Below are positions 29,748 through 36,975 of a stretch of 64,000 nucleotides of DNA, in pieces. The stretch covers positions 1,054,001 to 1,118,000 of the forward strand of contig NZ_CP151979.1 of NCBI RefSeq assembly GCF_038593265.1. The letters run 5' to 3'. Under the pieces are notes generated by a model. The model saw only the letters and a program-made list of their open reading frames with translations, searched no databases and was not told where the DNA came from. Numbering within the stretch: the stretch's first letter is position 1; every line of letters starts with the position of its first letter. The DNA is from Ureibacillus sp. FSL W7-1570. GTDB taxonomy: Bacteria > Bacillota > Bacilli > Bacillales_A > Planococcaceae. A program made the translations under genes and the position numbers.

Positions 29748-30980
29748 TTAATATGACCACGGTTTAAATTGTGGTGCACAAGGATTCATACCCGCTGGAT
29801 ATTGCTGAAAATATGGATGCGTCCCCTGTTCGAAATGCGGATACATTGGTTGCGGCATGTATTGATTGGCTGGTGGATAATATCCTTGTTCCATTGGGAA
29901 AAAGCCTTGTGGAATTTGAGCATAATCATATGAAGGCAATGTTGCTTGTTCAAAACCTTTATAATCCTGATATTGTTCCTGGGATTGGCTATAATCTTCA
30001 CTGATTGTCACCTGCTCTTTTGTTTCTTCCCCTTCCGAAGCGGAGTCGTACAGCCAATCTGCATCATCTTGCACTTCTTCAATAGTTGCATCCATTTGCG
30101 GCAACGCTCCGGCATATTGCTGGTGTTCGTAGTCCAACTCCTGTGTCGGCAGAACTCCATATGGCATTCCAAATCCTTGCGGCATCATCTGATACTGCAT
30201 TTGCGAATAGTCCGGGCAAGGCGGCAACATGTGTGGGCCCGCGAAATATGGTTGAGCATGGTGGTGAACATGTTCAGGTTCCCTGCAACCGCAGTGTTCC
30301 ACTCTTCGCGGTTTGCAATGGCAAGGATGAACTTGCTGTGGAATGCAAGGGATATAGATTGGTTGCGGCACAGGAACATATTCAACATGTGTCTGAGGCA
30401 CCGGTATATATTCCACTTCTTTTTCAATCACTTTTTCCTTCTCTTCTTCCTTTTTCTCTGCTTGTGGTGCTTGTTGAGGGATTTCTATAAAAATCGGCTG
30501 CGGCATCACCGGTTGCGGAATTGGCATGAATTGCGGCTGTGCCATGTGGCGCTGTATGTTTAAATGCGGAGAAAAATCCAAATGGAATTCCGTCTTTTCA
30601 TGTGGATGCACTTGTTGAGGAATTGGCACAATTTGTGGCACTGGCGGTGTCGGTGGAATTTCCGGCAATTTCATTTCCTTTTCCACCGGCTGTTTTTTCT
30701 CCGGTAATACAATTTCTTTTGCCTTTGGCGGAGTCTCCGCTTTCTTTTCCTTTTTCGGCACTTCAACCGTTTTTGCTTTTTCAGGCAACTCTTTTTGGAC
30801 TTGCGACGGTTTCCGAATGGAATGGTCATCTGGTAAAATAATTTCCATACCAGGCACAATGTAATCCGGATTTGCTAAATGGGAATTTAGTCTTTTTAAC
30901 TCCTCAAAATCGATTCCATATTGCTTGGCAATTTTCCAAAGTGTATCTCCTTTTTGTACAATGTGTGTTCGCACAAACAT
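29748..30980 (-). CDS. safA: SafA-like spore coat morphogenetic protein with N-terminal LysM
   Basis: An inner-coat organiser. The 410-residue protein opens with a LysM domain (residues 3-50, HIVQKGDTLWKIAKQYGI to PGMEIILP), followed by a Lys/Glu/Pro-rich region (55-110), a low-complexity Pro/Gln/Met region, a Cys/His-rich patch near 215-245 (repeated C-x-C and HHH), and a Tyr/Gln/Pro-rich tail. LysM anchors SafA to cortex peptidoglycan; the Tyr-, Cys- and Lys-rich parts suit cross-linking. The tail is conserved in composition only. It diverges from niaR as in B. subtilis. Confidence 0.88.
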   Translation of the reverse strand: MFVRTHIVQKGDTLWKIAKQYGIDFEELKRLNSHLANPDYIVPGMEIILPDDHSIRKPSQVQKELPEKAKTVEVPKKEKKAETPPKAKEIVLPEKKQPVEKEMKLPEIPPTPPVPQIVPIPQQVHPHEKTEFHLDFSPHLNIQRHMAQPQFMPIPQPVMPQPIFIEIPQQAPQAEKKEEEKEKVIEKEVEYIPVPQTHVEYVPVPQPIYIPCIPQQVHPCHCKPRRVEHCGCREPEHVHHHAQPYFAGPHMLPPCPDYSQMQYQMMPQGFGMPYGVLPTQELDYEHQQYAGALPQMDATIEEVQDDADWLYDSASEGEETKEQVTISEDYSQSQEQYQDYKGFEQATLPSYDYAQIPQGFFPMEQGYYPPANQYMPQPMYPHFEQGTHPYFQQYPAGMNPCAPQFKPWSY

Positions 30981-31117
30981 CCTCCTTCTCTCGTTTTATA
31001 ATATGTCGGTTAAACAAAAAGGTCACAAAAATATGCGCTTACATCCACCTCGTGTTAAACTATGTTTTGAAGGCTTATCCGTATACACATAATTTGTTGA
31101 TTAGAAGGTGTTGCTCT

Positions 31118-31648
31118 ATGAAAAAAATGCTTGGGGAAGAACGAAGAAATGAATTATTGAATTTGTTAAAGGATGCAAAAAAACCGATTACCGGAACTCA
31201 ATTAGCAAAATATGCAAACGTCAGCCGGCAAGTGATTGTGAACGATATGAATTTGTTGAAGGCCCGCAATTTGCCAATCATTTCAACCAGTCAAGGGTAT
31301 TTATATTTGAGTCAGGAAGATACCGATTCGCTCATTGAAAAGAAAATAGTATGTATACATACAGCGGAAGAGGCGGAGGATGAAATGATGACGATCGTTG
31401 ATTGCGGGGTGACGATCAAGAACGTCATTGTCGAACATCCGGTATACGGGGAAATTACCGCTTCGATGATGTTGTCATCCCGGATAGACGTGGAAAATTT
31501 TCTGAATAAAGTGGAAGAAACGAAGGCAACTTACCTTTCCGTCTTAACTAACGGCACGCATCTGCATGTCATTTCCGCTCCAACGATCGAACAAATCGAA
31601 GAAGCTGAAAGAAGACTTCGGGAAAAGGGATATTTGGTGGAGGAATGA
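31118..31648 (+). CDS. niaR: NAD biosynthesis transcriptional repressor NiaR (YrxA)
   Basis: A nicotinate-responsive repressor. The 176-residue protein has an N-terminal winged helix (GTQLAKYANVSRQVIVNDMNLL near residue 25) and the C-terminal 3H ligand/metal domain with its conserved histidines (CIHTAEEAEDE, VEHPVYGEI, THLHVIS). AAGGTG precedes the ATG at 31118; a longer upstream frame has no ribosome site and runs antisense to safA. In B. subtilis the gene sits beside nadBCA-nifS; those targets are not in this window. Confidence 0.92.
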   Translation: MKKMLGEERRNELLNLLKDAKKPITGTQLAKYANVSRQVIVNDMNLLKARNLPIISTSQGYLYLSQEDTDSLIEKKIVCIHTAEEAEDEMMTIVDCGVTIKNVIVEHPVYGEITASMMLSSRIDVENFLNKVEETKATYLSVLTNGTHLHVISAPTIEQIEEAERRLREKGYLVEE

Positions 31649-31690
31649 TTTCAAAACAATCTCCATTTATTTATAAAGTAATTAGGCGGA

Positions 31691-31726
31691 ACTGTCTGAA
31701 AAAGAAAAAAAGAGGCTGAGGCAAAA
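31691..31726 (+). repeat. Left copy of a dispersed repeat bounding the biotin region
   Basis: This stretch contains ACTGTC, an A-rich spacer, then AAAGAGGCTGAGGCAAAA. A related copy in inverted orientation lies at 37166-37197 (AAAGAGGCTAAGACAAAA when read on the minus strand, preceded by GGCTGTC). The pair brackets the IS remnants and the biotin operon. Confidence 0.6.
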
Positions 31727-31762
31727 ACAAATAATTAAAGAGGTTGCAGAAGTAATTGAACT

Positions 31763-32326
31763 GCTTCCTGTCAAGTAGACAGTGTAAAAAATAAAAATGT
31801 TACTAAGCGGCTTGAGCCCTGTATTCTAAGGGACTTAAGCCGTTTAATTTTTTCTGATAACGGAAATGGTTATAAAAATAAATATATTCATCAATCGATT
31901 GTTTCCGTGCTTGATATGAATCATAGGTATTCAAATGATATTTTTCACATTTGAATTTACTCCAAAAGGATTCAATTGAGCGTTATCGATGCATTGACCC
32001 ACACGAGACATACTTTGTGTTCATTGTGCCTCGTCTATGATCTCCTTATATTTTTTGGATGTATATTGGAATCCTCGATCGCTATGTACGAGTGGATGTT
32101 CGTCAGGTTTCAGGGCTTGGATTGCTTTTGAAATCACCTGTTCAACACGTAGCTGAAAATCGATTAAATCGCGAGTTTACTGCAGAAAAGCCCAATATGA
32201 AATGGTGTACAGATGTAACGGAGCTGAAATATGGGAACGGAAAAAAAGCCTATTTAAGTGCCATTATTGATTTGCATGATGGTTCTAATGTGAGTTATGA
32301 ATTGGGTCATTCCAATAATAAACATG
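31763..32326. mobile_element. Rearranged remnant of an IS3-family (IS150-like) insertion sequence
   Basis: Two halves of one IS3-type orfB are present in opposite orientation: the C-terminal half on the minus strand (31804-32142) and the central part on the plus strand (from about 32138). They meet at about 32140, as if the 3' half had been inverted. A likely terminal sequence lies near 31763-31785 (TGTCAAGTAGACAGTG), before the orfB stop. Both parts are disrupted, so the element cannot transpose by itself. The orfA part and the other end are not found. Confidence 0.8.
31804..32142 (-). pseudogene. C-terminal fragment of IS3-family transposase OrfB, frameshifted
   Basis: On the minus strand translation gives EQVISKAIQALKPDEHPL then HSDRGFQYTSKKYKE (second Asp of the DDE triad), an in-frame stop near 32030, SMSRVGQCIDNA, a one-base loss, then IESFWSKFKCEKYHLN (containing the DDE-region Glu) and the typical ending YIYFYNHFRYQKKLNGLSPL. 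The stop and the frameshift make it non-functional. Confidence 0.85.
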
Positions 32327-32544
32327 TTATTCTTTTTATGTATTGTACTGTTAAATACTTAGAGGAACAAGGTTATTCAATACCTTTTAACTCAGATATA
32401 GATGATAGTAAAATTAAATTAGGTATGACTTATGAAGATGTATATGAAATAGTTAAGAAAAAAGTATTTTCAATGGATAATTCCAGAATTTATACTAATG
32501 AAAGTCGCAATAATACTAAAGTTACTACGGACTTATATATTTGA
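32138..32544 (+). pseudogene. Central fragment of IS3-family OrfB joined to unrelated AT-rich coding debris
   Basis: Residues from the QHVAENRLNREF start to YELGHSNN are the classic IS3 OrfB middle region, with the first DDE Asp in MKWCTDVTELKYG. After HSNNKHV (about 32326) the match ends and the frame continues into a different, AT-rich sequence containing IKLGMTYEDVYEIV, which resembles the repeat of small SmpA/DUF-type lipoproteins, and stops at 32544. It is read as chimeric debris, not a gene. There is no usable start. Confidence 0.75.
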
Positions 32545-32615
32545 AAGTAAATATTCAGCTGTCTTTACGTGATGAGGAATTCTTAAATTCCCTCAAAAAA
32601 ATTTTTGCTCTAAAA

Positions 32616-32701
32616 TAGTAAACTTAATCCAAAAATAGGTTGACATAAATGTAGATTACGAGGTAAATTTATGTCAACCTATTTTATGTTTTGGTTTACT
32701 A
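32616..32701 (+). promoter_or_regulatory. Two biotin-repressor (BirA)-like operators around the bioY promoter
   Basis: A 35-base inverted repeat (32616-32650 and 32667-32701; 30 of 35 positions pair; inner 19 perfect, AAAATAGGTTGACATAAAT). Each arm is itself a BirA-like site: TAGTAAACT-N13-GGTTGACAT at 32616-32646 and ATGTCAACC-N13-GGTTTACTA at 32671-32701. A promoter is embedded: TTGACA at 32640-32645 and TAAATT at 32664-32669 (18 apart), so one operator covers the -35 and the other the start region. This predicts repression by biotinyl-AMP-bound BirA. The operator identity is inferred from the half-site pattern known for Bacillus biotin genes. Confidence 0.75.
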
Positions 32702-32715
32702 AAGGGGATGTAAGA

Positions 32716-33291
32716 ATGAAAATTAAAGAGATTACTTATGTTGCATTGTTTGCGGGAATCATGGGAATTTTGGGATTGGTTCCACCTATTACATTGGGGT
32801 TCACTCCTGTACCAATTACTTTACAAACGTTAGGTGTGATCTTGGCAGGAGGTATACTCGGTGCTCGGCTTGGTTCGTTGAGCATCATTGTCTTTTTATT
32901 GATCGTAGCAGCAGGAATGCCGCTTTTACCCGGTGGACGCGGTGGAATTGGAGTCTTTTTCGGTCCGAGCGGCGGCTATTTAATAGGATATGTAATTGCT
33001 GCTTTTAGCATCGGCCTTATTTTTTCTAAAATTCAAACGTTGAAATTTAAACATATTATCGCAACAAATTTAACGGTTGGCATTTTTTCTGTCTATTTAA
33101 CAGGTATTCCTGTGCAGGCTTTTGTAATGAACCTTCCAATACTTGAAACGATTAAATTGAGTCTTGTTTATATTCCAGGAGATTTCATAAAAGCAATTAT
33201 TGCTTCAATCCTTGTTTACAAATTACAGAAATACCCGATTATTGCCCAAAACTTTGTTAAATCGTCTACAGCACAAGTAAGGGAGGGATAA
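32716..33291 (+). CDS. bioY: Biotin ECF-transporter substrate component BioY
   Basis: A 191-residue membrane protein with six spans that binds biotin and works alone or with the ECF ATPase module. It has the family segments GFTPVPITLQTLGVILAGGILGARLG near residue 25 and GRGGIGVFFGPSGGYLIGY near 75. The ATG at 32716 has AAAGGGG upstream; an in-frame ATG at 32671 would lie inside the operator. It is the first gene of a five-gene plus-strand unit. This arrangement resembles B. subtilis yhfU-yhfT-yhfS, which is under BirA control. Confidence 0.95.
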   Translation: MKIKEITYVALFAGIMGILGLVPPITLGFTPVPITLQTLGVILAGGILGARLGSLSIIVFLLIVAAGMPLLPGGRGGIGVFFGPSGGYLIGYVIAAFSIGLIFSKIQTLKFKHIIATNLTVGIFSVYLTGIPVQAFVMNLPILETIKLSLVYIPGDFIKAIIASILVYKLQKYPIIAQNFVKSSTAQVREG

Positions 33292-33294
33292 GGT

Positions 33295-34803
33295 GTGATT
33301 ACTTCTCCCTATTCAAAGCATGCAAAGCTTTTTCCCAATAAAGCTGCACTAATAACGAAAGATGGAGTTTTAACATACCGTGAATGGGATAAAGCGGTAC
33401 GGAAAACGGCCACATGGTTTCAGGCAATGGATTCCCATCATAAAACAGTTGGCATCCATTTGCCGAATGGAATTCCGTTTTTGCAGGTTTTTGCAGGGGC
33501 AGCTGCTGCCGGATGGAAGGCAGTTCCCCTTGATTTAAAATGGAAGAAAGAAGAACTGCAAAAACGTATTGAACTTGCCCAACCTGATGTCATCATTACT
33601 ACAACAAATCTTTTTTCAAAAGAAATAGGGTTTAATCAGAATGTATGGATTTGGGAAGAATGCAAAGAAAAAATTGCGGAAATGCCACCAAAGAAAAACT
33701 TTCCGGATTTAGACGATTCGCTTCCGTTTTATCTTGGATTTACATCAGGCTCAACCGGTTCGCCAAAGGCTTTTATCCGTTCGCACTTGTCTTGGATAGA
33801 AAGTTTTGTGTGCACTCGCCGTGAATTTGGCATCAAGGAAAACGACCACGTGCTGATTCCCGGTCCGCTTTTTCATTCCCATTCGTTATTTGGAGCGATG
33901 AGTACTTTGTTTATCGGTGGAACCGTGTATGTATTGGACAAATTTTCCCCTGAAAAAATGTTTTCAGTTATCAGGGATCATCCGGTTTCAGTAGTGTATA
34001 TTGTTCCGACGATGGCTGAGGCGCTTCTTAAAAAAAACACATCGGTGAAGCAACCGTTGAAATTAATTTCTTCTGGGGCGAAATTAGAGGTACATACGAG
34101 AAATAGAATCCGCTCAATGTTTCCAAACCTGATATTGTTTGAGTTTTATGGTGCGGGTGAGCTTAGTTTTGTTTCATTTTCTAATAATGAAAGAAAGCCA
34201 GATTCTGTTGGCAGGCCGTTTCATAATGTGAAGGTTCAGATTCGCCGCCATAATGGAGAAATTGCCGGTGTCGGAGAAATCGGGAAAATCTATGTACGCA
34301 GCCCTATGACATTTATTGGTTATATCACAGAACCGGGTGGATACGCGAAATCAATTGCAGATGAACAAGGGTGGGTGACGGTCAATGATATGGGATGGAT
34401 CGACGAGGAAGGTTATCTCTATGTCGCGGGCCGGGAGAATAATATGATTTTGTATGGTGGTATAAATCTTTTCCCTGAGGAAATCGAAGCTGTTTTGACG
34501 AAGCATCCGAAAGTGGAAAAAGCGGCTGTGGTTGGATTAAGCGATCCGTATTGGGGGCAAATTGCGGTAGGTATTATACAGGGAGATGTATCTGAACTGG
34601 AATTAAAGCGGTATTGCAAAACGCATTTGGCTTCATATAAAGTGCCGCGCAAATGGTATTTTACAGAAGAAATGCCTATGACTACCAGCGGGAAAATCGC
34701 CCGTGGAGAGCTTCTGAGGTTGCTGGAGAAAAGACTGGTGAATGCCACTTCGATTAATGATTGTAAACACCCCATGATAGAAAGGGATGAGCTGCCGCGG
34801 TAA
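33295..34803 (+). CDS. yhfT: AMP-dependent acyl-CoA ligase (YhfT-like)
   Basis: An ANL-superfamily acyl-CoA synthetase of 502 residues. It has the AMP/phosphate loop FTSGSTGSPKAF near residue 147, GAGELSF near 285, the hinge region YVAGRENNMILYGGINLFPEEIEAVL near 380, and the C-terminal catalytic Lys in TTSGKIARGELL near 465. It starts at a GTG three bases after the bioY stop, with GGGAGGG upstream, so it is tightly coupled to bioY. The acid substrate cannot be read from sequence. Its place in a biotin-controlled operon suggests a mono- or dicarboxylate used toward biotin, which is inference. Confidence 0.88.
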   Translation: MITSPYSKHAKLFPNKAALITKDGVLTYREWDKAVRKTATWFQAMDSHHKTVGIHLPNGIPFLQVFAGAAAAGWKAVPLDLKWKKEELQKRIELAQPDVIITTTNLFSKEIGFNQNVWIWEECKEKIAEMPPKKNFPDLDDSLPFYLGFTSGSTGSPKAFIRSHLSWIESFVCTRREFGIKENDHVLIPGPLFHSHSLFGAMSTLFIGGTVYVLDKFSPEKMFSVIRDHPVSVVYIVPTMAEALLKKNTSVKQPLKLISSGAKLEVHTRNRIRSMFPNLILFEFYGAGELSFVSFSNNERKPDSVGRPFHNVKVQIRRHNGEIAGVGEIGKIYVRSPMTFIGYITEPGGYAKSIADEQGWVTVNDMGWIDEEGYLYVAGRENNMILYGGINLFPEEIEAVLTKHPKVEKAAVVGLSDPYWGQIAVGIIQGDVSELELKRYCKTHLASYKVPRKWYFTEEMPMTTSGKIARGELLRLLEKRLVNATSINDCKHPMIERDELPR

Positions 34804-34834
34804 AGAGAAGTAGGTGCGAAAGGAGAATGATGAC

Positions 34835-35938
34835 ATGAGAGATGCGGTAATTGTTGCAGCGAAAAGAACTCCGATTGCCCGTGAAAACGGGGCTTTATGT
34901 CATCTGCAGGCACATCAATTAGCGGCGCCGCTTCTTTCTTTTTTAGCCAAGGGAATCGAGGAGAAGATTAATGACGTCATACTTGGCAATGTTGTTGGTC
35001 CTGGAGGCAATATCGCACGTTTATCAGCTTTAGAGGCAGGTCTTCCCTTCTCTGTGCCCGGAATCACTATTGACCGTCAGTGTTCTGCAGGACTTGAGGC
35101 TATTCGCATGGCTTGTCTTTTTGTTCGTGCAGGTGCCGGATCGTGCTATATGGCAGGAGGAGTTGAAAGCGTCAGCACCTCTCCCTTCCCGAAGCGTGCC
35201 CGGTTTTCACCAGAGAGAATCGGGGATCCGGATATGGGAGTGGCTGCGGAATATGTAGCTGAGAAGTTTGGCATTACAAGAAAAATGCAGGATGAGTATG
35301 TTTTGTTAAGCTGGACGCGAAGCCGGAATGCTTACAGCAATGGAATCTATGATGAGGAAATCTTTCCTGTAGACGGCTTGGAATGTGATGAAATATGGCA
35401 GCGTAAACGGAATATGGAGAAGATAGTGAAACGAGCGAATCCCGTTTTTGTGAAAAATGGAACGGTAACAGCGGCAAATAGCTGCGGAATTCATGATGGT
35501 GCAAGTGCAGTTCTTGTCATGGAAGCTGGTCTGGCGGAAAAACTTGGATATAAACCGCTGCTTCGTTATGTCGACAGCCAAGTGTCGGGTGTGCATCCTT
35601 TTTACCCTGGATTTGCTCCGGTGCCTGCGATCAAAGAATTGCTTGAACGAAATACTTTGACGATTGATGATATTGATCTTATTGAAATAAATGAAGCGTT
35701 TGCGTCCAAAATTGTTGCTTGTACTCAGGAGCTGTCGATTCCATTGGAAAAAATAAATGTTCATGGTGGTGCACTTGTGATTGGCCACCCATACGGTGCA
35801 TCGGGTGCGGTTTTAGTAACAAGATTATTTTATGAAGTTCAACGGCATCCAAGGACTAGATATGTCCTTGCTGCTATCGGCAGTGGCGGAGGCGTAGGGG
35901 TGGCAATGTTGTTTGAAGCAATTGGAGAACAGGAATGA
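34835..35938 (+). CDS. yhfS: Thiolase-family acyltransferase (YhfS-like) lacking the usual second catalytic cysteine
   Basis: A 367-residue thiolase-fold protein. The nucleophile Cys is present in DRQCSAGLEAIRMA near residue 85, and the NEAF (INEAFASKIV) and GHPYGASGA His motifs are intact. The C-terminal motif, normally C-x-G-G-G, reads AIGSGGGVGVAMLFE, so the second active-site Cys that acts as acid/base in classical thiolases is missing. The start ATG at 34835 follows AAAGGAGAA. It sits 31 bases after the ligase. It may condense or cleave 3-oxoacyl-CoA, or use a modified mechanism. Confidence 0.85.
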   Translation: MRDAVIVAAKRTPIARENGALCHLQAHQLAAPLLSFLAKGIEEKINDVILGNVVGPGGNIARLSALEAGLPFSVPGITIDRQCSAGLEAIRMACLFVRAGAGSCYMAGGVESVSTSPFPKRARFSPERIGDPDMGVAAEYVAEKFGITRKMQDEYVLLSWTRSRNAYSNGIYDEEIFPVDGLECDEIWQRKRNMEKIVKRANPVFVKNGTVTAANSCGIHDGASAVLVMEAGLAEKLGYKPLLRYVDSQVSGVHPFYPGFAPVPAIKELLERNTLTIDDIDLIEINEAFASKIVACTQELSIPLEKINVHGGALVIGHPYGASGAVLVTRLFYEVQRHPRTRYVLAAIGSGGGVGVAMLFEAIGEQE

Positions 35939-36027
35939 ACTATGTCCCACCGAGCGGTCAAATGGTTGGCATAGAAGAACAGGGACATATTATATCAAAG
36001 TACCTCTTAAATAAATGAGGTGATAAA

Positions 36028-36438
36028 TTGAAATCGGAGAGTTATGCAGTTTGTTTTACAAAAGAAGAAATTCTTCGTTATACCGAATTAGCCGGAGTGA
36101 AAAATCCGATCTTTCGCAATATGGAAGCGGCATTGGAGCAGGGGTATAAAGGGATACCTGTGCCACCGGCGATGGCGATGATTGCCTACCGCCACATTAA
36201 ATTACCTTGGAAGCTTTCCGAACCGGTCATTCTCAGGAAACAGGAATGCCGGCTGTACAGAATCATGTATGCGGATGAAATTTATACCGGTACCGTTAAA
36301 ATATCAAAGCATTCATTCCGTCATAATAAACTATTTATACTTCAGGAATTGGAAATATTTGATCAGCAGAATCATCTCTGTTTTAACGGAATCTCTCATT
36401 TGATAGCAGGTGGTGTAATTGAAAAAAATACAGTTTGA
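36028..36438 (+). CDS. HadA-like non-catalytic half of a hot-dog hydroxyacyl dehydratase
   Basis: A 136-residue MaoC_dehydrat_N/FAS1-like single hot-dog protein. The region equivalent to the catalytic loop reads GVKNPIFRN, so the D and H of the D-x-N-P-x-H signature are replaced and this half is probably non-catalytic, as in mycobacterial HadA/HadC. The following PVPPAMAMIAYRH segment is typical of the family. The start is a TTG after GAGGTGATAAA. Its last 20 bases overlap the next gene, implying translational coupling and a 1:1 complex. It follows the thiolase by 89 bases. Confidence 0.82.
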   Translation: MKSESYAVCFTKEEILRYTELAGVKNPIFRNMEAALEQGYKGIPVPPAMAMIAYRHIKLPWKLSEPVILRKQECRLYRIMYADEIYTGTVKISKHSFRHNKLFILQELEIFDQQNHLCFNGISHLIAGGVIEKNTV

Positions 36439-36742
36439 AGTGACAGAAAAGGATATCGAAGGTTATGCAGAGTTGTCAGAAGATTATAATCCGATTCATC
36501 TTGACAATGAATATGCCAAGGCTCACGGCTTTTCGGGAAAAATGGCCCATGGGATGCTATCTTTGGCGAAAGTATGGGGCATTTTAGCCAATGAATTAGA
36601 AATCATGCAATTTCCAGCTGAATTCCATTTGCAATTCCAATCGCCTGTCTATGTTGGGGAACAGGTAGAATTGAACATTATGGAAAAAGACAATGTTGTC
36701 ACAATCACCGGCAAAGTTATGAAAGGCAGGGTGTCGTGGTGA
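36419..36742 (+). CDS. HadB-like catalytic MaoC-type (R)-3-hydroxyacyl dehydratase/enoyl hydratase
   Basis: A 107-residue single hot-dog protein with an intact hydratase-2 signature SEDYNPIHLDNEYAKAHGF near residue 20, carrying the catalytic Asp and His, followed by KMAHGMLSLA. It should pair with the preceding protein to form a HadAB-type dehydratase acting on 3-hydroxyacyl thioesters. The start is a TTG inside the upstream gene, with AGGTGG ahead of it. It is the last gene of the bioY unit and is followed by a terminator. CoA versus ACP preference cannot be decided. Confidence 0.88.
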   Translation: MKKIQFEVTEKDIEGYAELSEDYNPIHLDNEYAKAHGFSGKMAHGMLSLAKVWGILANELEIMQFPAEFHLQFQSPVYVGEQVELNIMEKDNVVTITGKVMKGRVSW

Positions 36743-36818
36743 CGTCTTAATTTACACCTTCAATTGATCGTTTGTACACATATGATTTGATCAAGCACCT
36801 CTTGAGACGTTTTTAAAA

Positions 36819-36852
36819 CCTTACAGTCAATATTGGCTGTAGGGATTTTTTT
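36819..36852 (+). terminator. Intrinsic terminator of the bioY operon
   Basis: CCTTACAGTC pairs with GGCTGTAGGG around an AATATT loop and is followed by ATTTTTTT. It lies about 75 bases after the last gene of the unit. Confidence 0.85.
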
Positions 36853-36975
36853 CGTGAATTAAAAATTGGATGTTTAATAAAAAATTTCTTACTTGAATCG
36901 TATAGATTCTTAGTTCTTTGTCAAATGGTGTTGGTGATAAGTTTAAGTGACTTTTCAGGTATGATGTAATCGTAC

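Noticed and set aside
29946-30563. A 205-codon plus-strand frame antisense to safA
   Set aside because: It arises from the biased codons of the Pro/Gln/His-rich safA region, lacks a ribosome site and has unlikely composition (Phe/Leu/His-rich).
30872-31117. Upstream extension of niaR
   Set aside because: It overlaps safA on the other strand and has no ribosome site; NiaR proteins begin at the MKKMLGEER region.
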